Origin: Bdellovibrionota bacterium
GTDB taxonomy: Bacteria > Bdellovibrionota > Bdellovibrionia > Bdellovibrionales > JAEYZS01
DNA: 49,026 nucleotides
Assembly (NCBI GenBank): GCA_963169805.1
Contig: CAUJDY010000036.1
Span: forward strand, 1 to 49,026
Direction: 5' to 3'
Part shown: one piece after another, positions 26,866-34,941 of the stretch
Position numbering within the stretch: the stretch's first letter is position 1
How the letters are laid out: each line of letters starts with the position of its first letter
Made by a program: the position numbers and the translations under genes
The notes under the pieces: generated by a model
Database searches by the model: none
Told to the model about the DNA's origin: nothing
The model's input: only the letters and a program-made list of their open reading frames with translations

Positions 26866-27473
26866 AGAATCGCACCCTCTAAATATTTTTTAAATGCAGG
26901 AGTTATTTGCTTTAAATTATTCAAAAAAAATTGAAACTGAGGATCTTTACTTGAAAGATGCTCAGGTAGATCCATTTGAGCATCATCCATGACACATTTT
27001 ACAACTTGTACAGATAAATTTTTCTTCTCCTTACATTCCTGTAGAACGTAAAATGATTCCATATCAACAGCATCACAGCCGGTTTCAGTATATATTCTCT
27101 TTTTGTCTTCGCATTTTGTGATTGCCCTTGGAACAGTCAATAGCGTTAAATACGATTCTCCTGCAGAAGTCTCAATTTTACCACCTGCATGCAGATAAAC
27201 CTCCGCAGGATAAACCACATCACCAATCTTCAATTTTGGATTTAAAGCTCCGCAAAATCCAATCACAAGGACTTGAACAATTCCTTTTTCCTCGACAAAG
27301 ACACGTTCTATTGATTTTAAACAATTTTCTTTTCCCTGCCCTGTGTTCAGAAGATAGTAATACTGATTCTGGCGTGAACACTTAGATTCAAAACTTGAAA
27401 TTTTTTGAACTCTCTCCATCAGAGATTCTACTAATTTATATTCGTGTGGGAATGATGTAATAACAAGATTCAC
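26862..27473 (-). CDS. MTA/SAH nucleosidase-like phosphorylase-superfamily protein
   Basis: A short (203-residue) member of the purine nucleoside phosphorylase / MTA-SAH nucleosidase superfamily. Supporting features are VLVIGFCGALNPKLKIGDVVYP, the substrate-binding AVDMESFYVLQE (family DMEGAA-like) and CVMDDAQ in place of the SDxA catalytic Asp region. The N-terminal third is divergent, so the substrate is open; hopanoid-associated HpnG belongs to the same superfamily. The start is GTG (27471-27473), overlapping the preceding stop as GTGA. The stop overlaps plsC as ATGA. Confidence 0.7.
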   Translation of the reverse strand: MNLVITSFPHEYKLVESLMERVQKISSFESKCSRQNQYYYLLNTGQGKENCLKSIERVFVEEKGIVQVLVIGFCGALNPKLKIGDVVYPAEVYLHAGGKIETSAGESYLTLLTVPRAITKCEDKKRIYTETGCDAVDMESFYVLQECKEKKNLSVQVVKCVMDDAQMDLPEHLSSKDPQFQFFLNNLKQITPAFKKYLEGAIL

Positions 27474-28525
27474 TTTCGCCCAAGAACTCTCAGTCGTGTC
27501 GCCAACTTTTGTCTTTTTTTATACTCTTCGTGAGCCTGCGGACCCGATAGGCTTTTAATATAAGTCTCATAGTCCATAATTTGAATCTCAAAAGGAAAGA
27601 AGAAATGAATATTCTTGCCTCCCAACTCTAGCTCAACAAGATGACGACAAATAAATTTAATAAATCTATATTGATCAGAAGAAAATTCGTTACCTTTAAT
27701 ATTATACTCTGCTCTATTTTCACTTTGATTGAGCTTAAGCAAAAGTAATTCGTGAATCTTTGTTAAATCCGATTCGTTAGGATTTTCTCTTATCGTTTCA
27801 AAAAATAGATTAACTGGATATAAAGAATTATTCGATTGCTCAGGCATAATATTTGGCAAACTCACAACATTTTCTTTGAATAAAAAATCGATAACGCGAA
27901 AGACATCTGCTAAGTTTTTGGTTACAAATCTAACTCCCAATCTGTCCAAAAGAGAAATTGCAACTGCTTGTCTTTTGCTCAAGAGTTTAATAACGCTACT
28001 TGAAGATCTTTTAAATGGCTTAACTTCAAATTTACTCAGGGTTATTGCATTATCCTGCTTACCCATTCGTATTCCTGATACAGGGTCCTCTTGGACGTGA
28101 TTCTTAAAGTTTTTTAAAATTTGCTCCTGAATCTGATCTGAGTACTGACTAAAGAGATCATTTTGAATATGAGCATAGGCGTGCATCACCTTGAGAATTG
28201 CACAGGCCCAAACTGTATTCTCTGCATCTTTCTTGTTGCTCGCAATCAAAAGTAGATTTGAAATATCACCTAAAAGAGAAGGGTCCGCCAAATGCTCTGG
28301 AATTTTTTCTCCTTCATCCAAAATATGTTCTCGCAGTAATGAAACCGCTTTTCGATGAATTCCCCAAAGTTCTTCTAGATCTTCATTCTTGTTCGTATCG
28401 TAGCCATATGTTTTGATAAAAGCATCCGCCTGCTCAGACGTCATAGGATCTAAATGGTTCATATCGATAACTGAGTGACCAGAAAGAATACCTTTAATGA
28501 TTTGCTCTGAAAGACTTAACATCAT
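27470..28525 (-). CDS. RelA/SpoT-like nucleotidyltransferase-domain protein
   Basis: A 351-residue protein with an alpha-helical N-terminal half and, from about 165, a pattern like the RelA/SpoT synthetase fold: a basic/Ser patch FKRSSSSVIKLLSKRQ (171-186), D194-R-L-G-V-R199-FV, then F-E313-I-Q315-I and AHEEYKKRQ (331-339). These match, in order, the ATP-binding RxKxxxS/K region, DxxxxR, EVQI and the AHW-YK block of (p)ppGpp synthetases. A long insertion separates DRLGVR from EIQI. No HD hydrolase motif is seen. The frame is open to 28561, but that codon lies inside a terminator, so the ATG at 28525 is used. First gene of the operon with the nucleosidase and plsC. Confidence 0.7.
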   Translation of the reverse strand: MMLSLSEQIIKGILSGHSVIDMNHLDPMTSEQADAFIKTYGYDTNKNEDLEELWGIHRKAVSLLREHILDEGEKIPEHLADPSLLGDISNLLLIASNKKDAENTVWACAILKVMHAYAHIQNDLFSQYSDQIQEQILKNFKNHVQEDPVSGIRMGKQDNAITLSKFEVKPFKRSSSSVIKLLSKRQAVAISLLDRLGVRFVTKNLADVFRVIDFLFKENVVSLPNIMPEQSNNSLYPVNLFFETIRENPNESDLTKIHELLLLKLNQSENRAEYNIKGNEFSSDQYRFIKFICRHLVELELGGKNIHFFFPFEIQIMDYETYIKSLSGPQAHEEYKKRQKLATRLRVLGRK

Positions 28526-28531
28526 GGCTAC

Positions 28532-28561
28532 ATCATAAAAAATAAAAAAGCCTCTCGTCAA
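28532..28561 (-). promoter_or_regulatory. sigma-70 promoter overlapping the upstream terminator
   Basis: Minus strand TTGACG (28556-28561) and TATGAT (28532-28537) with an 18-bp spacer; each matches 5 of 6. The -35 box lies in the loop and stem of the terminator at 28538-28569. Only six bases (GTAGCC) separate the -10 box from the ATG at 28525, so the mRNA is predicted to be leaderless. Confidence 0.6.
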
Positions 28562-28569
28562 TGAGAGGC
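28538..28569 (-). terminator. intrinsic terminator of the lipoprotein gene
   Basis: On the minus strand a 7-bp GC-rich stem GCCTCTC / GAGAGGC with a six-base loop is followed by TTTTTTATTTTTT. It lies 30 bp past the stop codon at 28599. Confidence 0.88.
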
Positions 28570-28598
28570 TTGAGGGACTTATAAATTTAATTTTTATG

Positions 28599-29225
28599 TT
28601 ATAAAATCGTACCGTTTACATTTAAACGAAATGTACCAAGTGTTCCTCGATTACCGTTGTTACCAACGTATTCGATATCACCTACAAATTGGCCATTTTG
28701 AACACGACCATCAATAGTCACAGATCCGTACTCATCACTAAAAGTCACATTTGCCCATGAATAGTTGACTTGACCTCTAATATTTGATTGCACTTCAGGT
28801 CCAAAATAAACTGTCAAGGGCGCCGCACCAGATTGTGTGTAGCTGTCCCAAAACACAATTCCCAAACGTGAATTTTGCGTATCAATTGATCCATTTGCAC
28901 CACGAACAAGGTTCATTGCTACAACAACATTTGTTGGATACTCACCAGAAATTTCTCCAATTTCATCTTGAGGAACGCCTCCACTCATTAAGAAATCTGG
29001 CGCCACTTGCGACATATTATAATTGTAGACATCAGATTTTGGTGAGCTATCTAAAGCATCCCAACCACTTCCGTTTTGTATGCCTAATCCAGATTGCCCT
29101 GGAGATGTTCCTGCGTGATAACCACGATTTCCACGGCTTACCTTGGAGCCATCTTTCTTTTTGTTACAAGCCACCGCCCCTAGACCGAGTATGATGGCAG
29201 TTGTGAGTAATAAAAGTTTCTTCAT
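28599..29225 (-). CDS. lipoprotein of unknown function
   Basis: Not recognised. The 208-residue product has a classic lipoprotein signal, MKKLLLLTTAIILGLGAVAC (lipobox AVAC, Cys20), followed by NKKKDGSK and a Gly/Ser/Asn-rich spacer to about residue 65. The C-terminal part (VVVAMNLVRGANGS, GIVFWDSY, VTFSDEYGSVTIDGRV) reads as beta-sandwich strands. GAGGGAT stands seven bases before the ATG. It is monocistronic, with its own strong terminator. Confidence 0.75.
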   Translation of the reverse strand: MKKLLLLTTAIILGLGAVACNKKKDGSKVSRGNRGYHAGTSPGQSGLGIQNGSGWDALDSSPKSDVYNYNMSQVAPDFLMSGGVPQDEIGEISGEYPTNVVVAMNLVRGANGSIDTQNSRLGIVFWDSYTQSGAAPLTVYFGPEVQSNIRGQVNYSWANVTFSDEYGSVTIDGRVQNGQFVGDIEYVGNNGNRGTLGTFRLNVNGTIL

Positions 29226-29338
29226 ATATACTATCCCTCTAAAAGTTTAAAATCCGTCTAAACTCTTATAAGGCAATAGCAATGCCAGCAGAGACCTCAT
29301 AAATTCGATCTCATAAATTGCAAAATATGATATTAAAT

Positions 29339-29353
29339 AAAAGGACCTTTTTT
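29339..29353 (-). terminator. small AAAAGG/CCTTTT hairpin
   Basis: AAAAGG (29339-29344) and CCTTTT (29346-29351) around one base, 45 bp past the stop of the secreted-protein gene at 29397. Too short to be a strong terminator, but it has the same arm ends as the hairpins at 19963, 25042 and 37010. Confidence 0.3.
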
Positions 29354-29396
29354 GTACTCGCGTGTAAAGTTCTAAAAATCGACAACAGTTTAGCAA

Positions 29397-30158
29397 CTAT
29401 TTTAAGATCTCTCGAAGAAGATCGACAGCTGATAAGCTTGCGCTCGGATTGGTTTTATAAACCTCCCGGTAAAGCTCTCTCGCCAGAATGGAGGCATGTC
29501 TCTCCACAACCCATGCAGAAGAGCTGAGCAAGCCTGTTTGAGTTCTATGCAATGGATAGGTGTAGAGGGAGTTGAGTTGATTTGAAAACTCAGTAACACT
29601 CGCAAGATATTGTCCTTGTAATACTTGAAATTCTCCAGCTTGAGATGGATCTCTTCCATTCATCTCAAAGCGCAAAACACTCACTCCTCCGGACGTTGTC
29701 TCAACCATAATCTGAAACATTCTAGCAAGAGAAACATCGCTACTTATATCATCTCTAATTGCATACTTGACTTTAAAATTTGAACTCTCTGTTAAAAACT
29801 TGATAAATCCCTTAGAAGCTTTTCTAGAGCCTAAGTAAATCTCAAATTGAATATTACGATGAGAGAATGTTTCTAAAATCATTTTATAAAGCATCAAAGA
29901 ATTAAAGCTGGTAACTTCCATTTTTGGGATAATAACTCGCACTGTCGATCCACTGCGTGCGTTTCCAATGAGTCTTAAGAGAACTAAGCTTAATGTTTTA
30001 TTATCTAGAGTTTTATGAGAGTTTAAAACAAGGCCCTCTGAACCAAATGTAAAGCGATTCAAATTTTTTTGAATTTCTACATCTTTAAAATAGCCCTCAC
30101 ACGTTATCGCGTGCGAATAAGACATCCATAAAATAGACAACAATAATATCAACTTCAT
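29397..30158 (-). CDS. secreted protein of unknown function
   Basis: Not recognised. The frame is open to 30203, but the ATG at 30158 has GGAG five bases upstream and gives a proper signal peptide, MKLILLLSILWMSYSHA, then ITCEG. The mature protein of about 236 residues alternates strands and helices (STVRVIIPKMEV, NIQFEIYLGSRKASKGFIKFL, NFKVKYAIRDD), like a Rossmann-type or PLD-like fold, but no HKD or other catalytic motif is visible. The C-terminal 60 residues are helical. Transcribed alone; divergent from the REC-PilZ gene across a 301-bp gap (30159-30459) that is AT-rich and shows no convincing promoter. Confidence 0.7.
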   Translation of the reverse strand: MKLILLLSILWMSYSHAITCEGYFKDVEIQKNLNRFTFGSEGLVLNSHKTLDNKTLSLVLLRLIGNARSGSTVRVIIPKMEVTSFNSLMLYKMILETFSHRNIQFEIYLGSRKASKGFIKFLTESSNFKVKYAIRDDISSDVSLARMFQIMVETTSGGVSVLRFEMNGRDPSQAGEFQVLQGQYLASVTEFSNQLNSLYTYPLHRTQTGLLSSSAWVVERHASILARELYREVYKTNPSASLSAVDLLREILK

Positions 30159-30459
30159 AACAACTCCAAATAATCGAAGATATATTAGCAAAAACAAGAC
30201 CACACCATCTCAAACAAGAGTGGGAACTACTAAACTCTCTCTGATAAAAAATCAACAGAGCGACTATTTATGTTATTTTTTACATAAGAATGTTGCGAGA
30301 TTGTTGTATTCTCAGATTAAGATTTAACTGTCTTCTAATTAAGCAGTCTCATTTTGGAACTCTCATTTCTATATTATAAGTTATTAACTGTTCTAAACTA
30401 AAGTCCAAGTAAAGTATTTAGATCTATCCCCCGAAAAGTGACATTGAGGTTATAGATTT

Positions 30460-31248
30460 ATGGCAAGGGTCTTATTATTAGACAAAGATGAACAAAACTT
30501 AAAGCTTATTAAGGAAGCTCTAAGTTTAACTGGAACTGAGGATGAAGCTGCTTCATATCAGTCTGAGGATGTTCATTGCTTTGTTCAACCTGAACCACTT
30601 AAGCCAGAGGAAATACCAAAAGGTAAGCAACCTGATCCTTTCGATCACGTCATAAAAGCTCTCAATACAAAACCGTTTGATTTTATATTCATGGATGCTG
30701 CTGAGATTAAAGGAAATCCTCTCAAATGGACTGAGGAGTTTAGAAAAAAAATTACCCTCGAGCAAAACAAAGACATTCGAATTGTACTAACAAGCTACTC
30801 AGATGATTTAGACCTTGTAAGAAAACTTATTATTCAAGGTGCTTTTACAGATTATATTTTAAAACCAATTGAAGGACCTCTTTTTAGACAAAGATTTTCT
30901 TTATTATGCTCTAAGAATGCTTCTTACAAAAAAGAACTCTACACAATGGTTACTGAGCAACCTGTGAACGTTGCCTATAATTTTACAATTGAAGAAATAT
31001 CAGAGTTTGGACTGTCTTTAAAATCTAATCGCCCTTATCTTCCAGGTGAATTCGTCACGTTCTATTCTCCCGTATTTAAGACAGATAAAAAAGCTGAAAT
31101 AATTGGTCGCTGTTATAAATCAGAAAAGATTCAAAACTCAAATGAGCATAGATCTCAATTTGTATTTGTGGGCGCTGGAGATATCATTCGAAAACAAATT
31201 CGTTCATGGATGAAACTCGAATACGTCAAAAAGAAACAAGCTGCGTAA
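30460..31248 (+). CDS. response-regulator receiver with C-terminal PilZ-like domain
   Basis: A 262-residue two-domain protein. The receiver has acidic residues D8/D10 (LLLDKDEQN), phospho-acceptor D79 (FIFMDAAE), T111 (VLTSYSDD) and K135 (YILKPIE). Between beta1 and beta3 it carries an insertion of about 25 residues rich in Pro, Glu and Lys. Residues 158-255 look like a PilZ domain (IEEISEFGLSLKSNRPYLPGEFVTF), where the DxSxxG motif reads EISEFG and the upstream RxxxR is not evident, so c-di-GMP binding is doubtful. No histidine kinase lies nearby. GAGG stands 10 bases before the ATG. It converges with the subtilase gene. Confidence 0.78.
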   Translation: MARVLLLDKDEQNLKLIKEALSLTGTEDEAASYQSEDVHCFVQPEPLKPEEIPKGKQPDPFDHVIKALNTKPFDFIFMDAAEIKGNPLKWTEEFRKKITLEQNKDIRIVLTSYSDDLDLVRKLIIQGAFTDYILKPIEGPLFRQRFSLLCSKNASYKKELYTMVTEQPVNVAYNFTIEEISEFGLSLKSNRPYLPGEFVTFYSPVFKTDKKAEIIGRCYKSEKIQNSNEHRSQFVFVGAGDIIRKQIRSWMKLEYVKKKQAA

Positions 31249-31260
31249 TAGACTTCTCAA

Positions 31261-31288
31261 AACAAAACCCGCATTTTTAAACGCGGGC
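31261..31288 (-). terminator. intrinsic terminator of the subtilase gene, possibly bidirectional
   Basis: Stem CCCGC (31268-31272) / GCGGG (31283-31287) in the gap between convergent genes. On the minus strand it is followed by TTTTGTTTTG, so it should stop the subtilase transcript. On the plus strand the following CTTGTTG is a poor U-tract. Confidence 0.75.
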
Positions 31289-31319
31289 TTGTTGCACATT
31301 TCCTTAAATCAAATAGAAC

Positions 31320-32633
31320 TTACTTTGTATAGCTGTAAGCTTTTTCTCCTGCCTTTTTAAGATTCAAACGTCCGTTTGATACTGTTTTTCCTCTTAAATC
31401 TGCTACCTGATCAACTGTCGTTAAAAGAATCTTCTTCACCTCAAGCGCGCCTTGAGCAGGGCTTAGAATCATCATCTCTTGTAACTGAGGAGAAGCTACG
31501 CTGTGAACAAAGGCCACTGCACCTGCCACATGTGGTGTTGACATAGAAGTTCCAGTAAGAGCACGTGTTTGTTGATTCGGATATGTAGAGACAATATTTG
31601 TTCCAGGCGCACCCAAATCAATTGTTCTTGTTCCCCAACCTGCGCTTCCATTTCTATTATCTGTATTGGTTGTATTAGTAACTGTAATTAAAAAATCGCT
31701 TTCACAACCAGTAGGAACATCACCTGTCACATCAATATCCCATCCTGCATTTGCAGTTGCTGCAGCTGAAAGTATTCCGGCATTTCCCATTTCGTTATAA
31801 ATATCATTCCACGCTGGAAACGTGCCTGATTTGCAATCCGCTTTATCTACGCCAAAACTCGAATTTGTAACTACAACATTTGCACCTCTTTGACCTTGAG
31901 ATTCAAGCCATATCTTCTTTTGCTTAAGCGCATATCCATACGCCTTCAAGACAGTTGAAGTGTTTCCAGATGCTCCATTAATTGACATGATTTTTGCGTT
32001 CCAATTCACACCTACAACTTGCAAAGAATTATCTCCGCGAGCAGCTACAATTCCCGCTACATGTGTTGCATGATAATCTGCAGAAAGTGTTCCATTGCCA
32101 GCAATAGCATTCCATCCATTAATATCATCAACGTAGCCGTTTCCATCATCATCAACGCCGTTACCTGCTATCTCGCCTTTATTCACCCACAGATTTTGCT
32201 TCAGATCATTATGGGTAATATCAACTCCGCCGTCTACTACAGCGACAACAATATCATGTCCATATAAGTTTGTTCCTTTTGTTCCTAATGTCCAAGCTTC
32301 TGTTGCTTTTATATCTGCACCATTTGGATTTTTTAAACTCCACAGTTGCGCAAACTGCGGATCATTTGGAACAACTTCTCTCATTTTTACTTTATGATCC
32401 TCTTGAGAATACTTTACGTTCTCATTAGAAAAAATCTGCTGTGCTAATGATTTATTATCAATTGTTACTTTGTAGATTCCTAAATCTTCTACAAGTACTT
32501 CAACTTTCCCATTTGATTTTAGAATATTTAAGTAACCCGTTTTTGCCGCAGGAGTGTCTTTAAGACGTACAATATAATCCGCTGCAAATGTTGTTGTAGA
32601 TAACAATACAACACCAATAATAATTTTTTTCAT
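31320..32633 (-). CDS. secreted subtilisin-like serine protease (S8)
   Basis: A 437-residue exported protease. The signal peptide (1-17) is followed by an I9-type propeptide (about 18-85, DYIVRLKD start). The catalytic domain has D134 (VVDGGVD), H191 (HATHVAG), oxyanion N295 and S363 (GTSMSTPHVAGA). Between Asp and His is an Asp-rich insert, GNGVDDDGNGYVDDING (157-173), with a calcium-loop look; the second subtilase of this window has the same insert. The C-terminus is short with no extra domain. GGGGG stands before the ATG. Possible roles are nutrient or prey-protein digestion (inference). Confidence 0.93.
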   Translation of the reverse strand: MKKIIIGVVLLSTTTFAADYIVRLKDTPAAKTGYLNILKSNGKVEVLVEDLGIYKVTIDNKSLAQQIFSNENVKYSQEDHKVKMREVVPNDPQFAQLWSLKNPNGADIKATEAWTLGTKGTNLYGHDIVVAVVDGGVDITHNDLKQNLWVNKGEIAGNGVDDDGNGYVDDINGWNAIAGNGTLSADYHATHVAGIVAARGDNSLQVVGVNWNAKIMSINGASGNTSTVLKAYGYALKQKKIWLESQGQRGANVVVTNSSFGVDKADCKSGTFPAWNDIYNEMGNAGILSAAATANAGWDIDVTGDVPTGCESDFLITVTNTTNTDNRNGSAGWGTRTIDLGAPGTNIVSTYPNQQTRALTGTSMSTPHVAGAVAFVHSVASPQLQEMMILSPAQGALEVKKILLTTVDQVADLRGKTVSNGRLNLKKAGEKAYSYTK

Positions 32634-32865
32634 GAATCCCCCTCTTAGATGTACTTAGTAAGCCAAACAAAAAACGTCTTGGGGACGAAAAACGAGTCCA
32701 TTAGACTTTGGTCACATGAAAATTTATTCTTAAGTCTAGAGAAATAATCCTAAAATTATTGTTTCTTATTCTTCTAATAAATGTTTTTTTGATTACACTA
32801 GCTGATAGTCTAGATAGCGTATTATTATATAACCCAATCTGCGAAATTTATCAGATGATACATAC

Positions 32866-33126
32866 ATGAAATTACGAGTATTAGACGTTATTTTTCTACT
32901 AACATTTGTGCTGGCAATTTTTTTATTTATAAAAGGTGCAACTGGGCCTCTTGCAAATCATGGAAAAACGCCCCTACCCGAAGAACTTTTAGTTTACTGC
33001 ATATTTCCAATGGGAACTTCGTTTCTAACTGTTTTTCTATCGAAGGTTAAATATCTCACAATGACAGCTATAATTAGTTCTCTGGTTATGGCAGCGGTCT
33101 ACGGAAAAATGCTGCTCATTCCTTAA
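32866..33126 (+). CDS. small membrane protein of unknown function
   Basis: An 86-residue hydrophobic product with three likely membrane segments (about 7-24, 43-59, 65-84) and a polar loop GPLANHGKTPLPEE. Not recognised. No strong ribosome-binding site precedes the ATG. Its 3' end overlaps the photolyase 3' end by four bases. The gap 32634-32865 upstream is AT-rich and shows no other gene. The membrane pattern and the fit to its neighbour favour a real gene. Confidence 0.5.
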   Translation: MKLRVLDVIFLLTFVLAIFLFIKGATGPLANHGKTPLPEELLVYCIFPMGTSFLTVFLSKVKYLTMTAIISSLVMAAVYGKMLLIP

Positions 33127-34424
33127 GATTTTAAAACTTCAAAAGCTTTCAAAGCTCTATTCCGTGCAAACGCATGGTTCACAATTGGTTCTGCATACTT
33201 TTTTGTTTTATACTCAGGAACCCACTTTTCAATGTACTTAAAATCTTTGTCAAACTTCTCCTGTTGAGAATCTGGATTAAAAATTCGAAAGTACGGAGCC
33301 GCATCACACCCACAACCAGCAACCCACTGCCAGTTTCCATTGTTAGCAGACAAATCAAAATCAAATAGCTTTTCTGCAAAGTACTGCTCCCCTTTGCGCC
33401 AGTCTATTAGCAAATGCTTTACTAAAAAACTTGCTGTCACCATGCGCACACGATTGTGCATATGACCAGTGTTATTTAGCTCTCTCATTCCTGCGTCCAC
33501 AATAGGATATCCAGTGCGCCCTTCACACCATGCTAGAAAATCTTTTTCTGAGTCTCTCCACTTTATTTTTGAATACTTTTCTTTGAATGGCTCTCCTATG
33601 ACTCTTGGATTGTGCCATAAAATTTGCATGAAGAACTCTCTCCAAATGAGTTCACTGAGCCATGTTTCTGCTTTCAGCTCTATCGCTTTTTCTACAAGAT
33701 CTCTTACACTCACAGTTCCAAACCTGAGATGAACCCCCAAGTGCGATGTATGATCAAGCGCAGGGAAATCTCTTTTTTCTTTATAAGACAGCAATATATC
33801 TTTTTTGATTGTCTTTGCAGGAAGCGTAAGACCGGATTCAGAAAAACCAATGTCCTCAATTGAAAATGATTTTTTAGGCTTTAGAGAAGCTATTTTGTCT
33901 GTTTTTTTTTCGGATGGATAGCGGATAAATTTCGTTTTTTTAAAAACTTCCTTCCATTTTTTCATGTAAGGTGTGTAAACAGAATAAAATGACCCATCGT
34001 CTTTAACAACTTCATCCTTTTCAAAAATGACTTGGTCTTTAAATGTCTTGAATTCAATTCCATTTTGAGAGAGCAAATCTGCAATCAAGCGGTCTCTTTT
34101 TGTTGCATAAGGCTCATAGTCATGATTCGTAAATACAGTTCCTATCTTCCATTGTTTGATTATTTGCTTGTAGATCTCTATAGGATCACCATGAAAGACA
34201 TGCAGGTACGTGTTGGCTGTATTTAATTTTTGCTGTATCAAATTCAAATACGTGTGAATGAACTCAACTCTGTGATCTTTTTTGTTTTTCAGTTTTGAAA
34301 GTATGTTTGTATCAAAAATAAAAATAGGAATGACTGGTTTATCAGAGTTTAAAGCTTCAAATAACCCTCGGTTATCATGAAGTCGTAGATCTCTTCGAAA
34401 CCAAAATATATTATAATTCTGCAT
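33123..34424 (-). CDS. phrB: deoxyribodipyrimidine photolyase (class I-type CPD photolyase)
   Basis: Light-driven FAD enzyme that splits cyclobutane pyrimidine dimers. The 433-residue product begins NIFWFRRDLRLHDNRGL (antenna-domain signature) and has the FAD-binding blocks GRTGYPIVDAGMRELNNTG, MHNRVRMVTASFLVKHLL and DFDLSANNGNWQWVAG with the active-site Asn and Trp, then CDAAPYFRIFNP. These match bacterial CPD photolyases rather than CRY-DASH. The ATG lies 14 bases inside the regulator gene, and both follow the second photolyase-family gene, making a three-gene light-damage operon. Confidence 0.94.
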   Translation of the reverse strand: MQNYNIFWFRRDLRLHDNRGLFEALNSDKPVIPIFIFDTNILSKLKNKKDHRVEFIHTYLNLIQQKLNTANTYLHVFHGDPIEIYKQIIKQWKIGTVFTNHDYEPYATKRDRLIADLLSQNGIEFKTFKDQVIFEKDEVVKDDGSFYSVYTPYMKKWKEVFKKTKFIRYPSEKKTDKIASLKPKKSFSIEDIGFSESGLTLPAKTIKKDILLSYKEKRDFPALDHTSHLGVHLRFGTVSVRDLVEKAIELKAETWLSELIWREFFMQILWHNPRVIGEPFKEKYSKIKWRDSEKDFLAWCEGRTGYPIVDAGMRELNNTGHMHNRVRMVTASFLVKHLLIDWRKGEQYFAEKLFDFDLSANNGNWQWVAGCGCDAAPYFRIFNPDSQQEKFDKDFKYIEKWVPEYKTKKYAEPIVNHAFARNRALKAFEVLKS

Positions 34425-34932
34425 CTTCGATATCTTTCCATGAGGATAAGCTCAGCTCGCCAAGTGCAATCATACCTGTTAGGGTATTTTGTGCTTCTTT
34501 AATCATTCGACCCATAGTTCGAACACGCTTGTGATTTAAATTCATTTTCTTCTTATCATCTTGGCTCAAATCCCGAACCGATTTGCAAGACATCTCTATA
34601 TCAGAGAGCATTTTCCTTTCCCTCTTACGAAGAACATTTAATATCACCTCAACAACATTTGGATTTGGCTCATATAAGTAAGTTCCCTTCTCGGATTTGC
34701 CAATTTCCTTGATGACGTCGTATTCTAGTAAGTCCTTGATAGAGATACTAATCAATGCCTTCGAAACACCAATTCGATCGATAAGAGATTGTGCATCAAG
34801 CGGATCTTGAGATAGGAATATATGAGCCCAGATTTGCCCATGAATTCTTTTGAACCCCCAATAGTGCATAAAGTCCCCAATTTGTACTGTTAGCTTTTCA
34901 ACTTCTGGTCCTAAATTAACTTTCTTTGCCAT
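34411..34932 (-). CDS. GbsR/MarR-type winged-helix transcriptional regulator
   Basis: A 173-residue DNA-binding protein. The N-terminal half has the GbsR pattern: FMHYWGFKRIHGQIWAHIFL, then SQDPLDAQSLIDRIGVSKALISISIKDLLEYDVI as helix-turn-helix and recognition helix, and a wing around GKSEKGTYLYEPN. The C-terminal half is a long charged helix for dimerisation. It sits between two photolyase-family genes (9 bp after the first, overlapping phrB by 14 bases). It probably regulates this operon, perhaps autogenously (inference from position). The signal sensed is unknown. Confidence 0.82.
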   Translation of the reverse strand: MAKKVNLGPEVEKLTVQIGDFMHYWGFKRIHGQIWAHIFLSQDPLDAQSLIDRIGVSKALISISIKDLLEYDVIKEIGKSEKGTYLYEPNPNVVEVILNVLRKRERKMLSDIEMSCKSVRDLSQDDKKKMNLNHKRVRTMGRMIKEAQNTLTGMIALGELSLSSWKDIEDAEL

Positions 34933-34941
34933 AACTCATCC

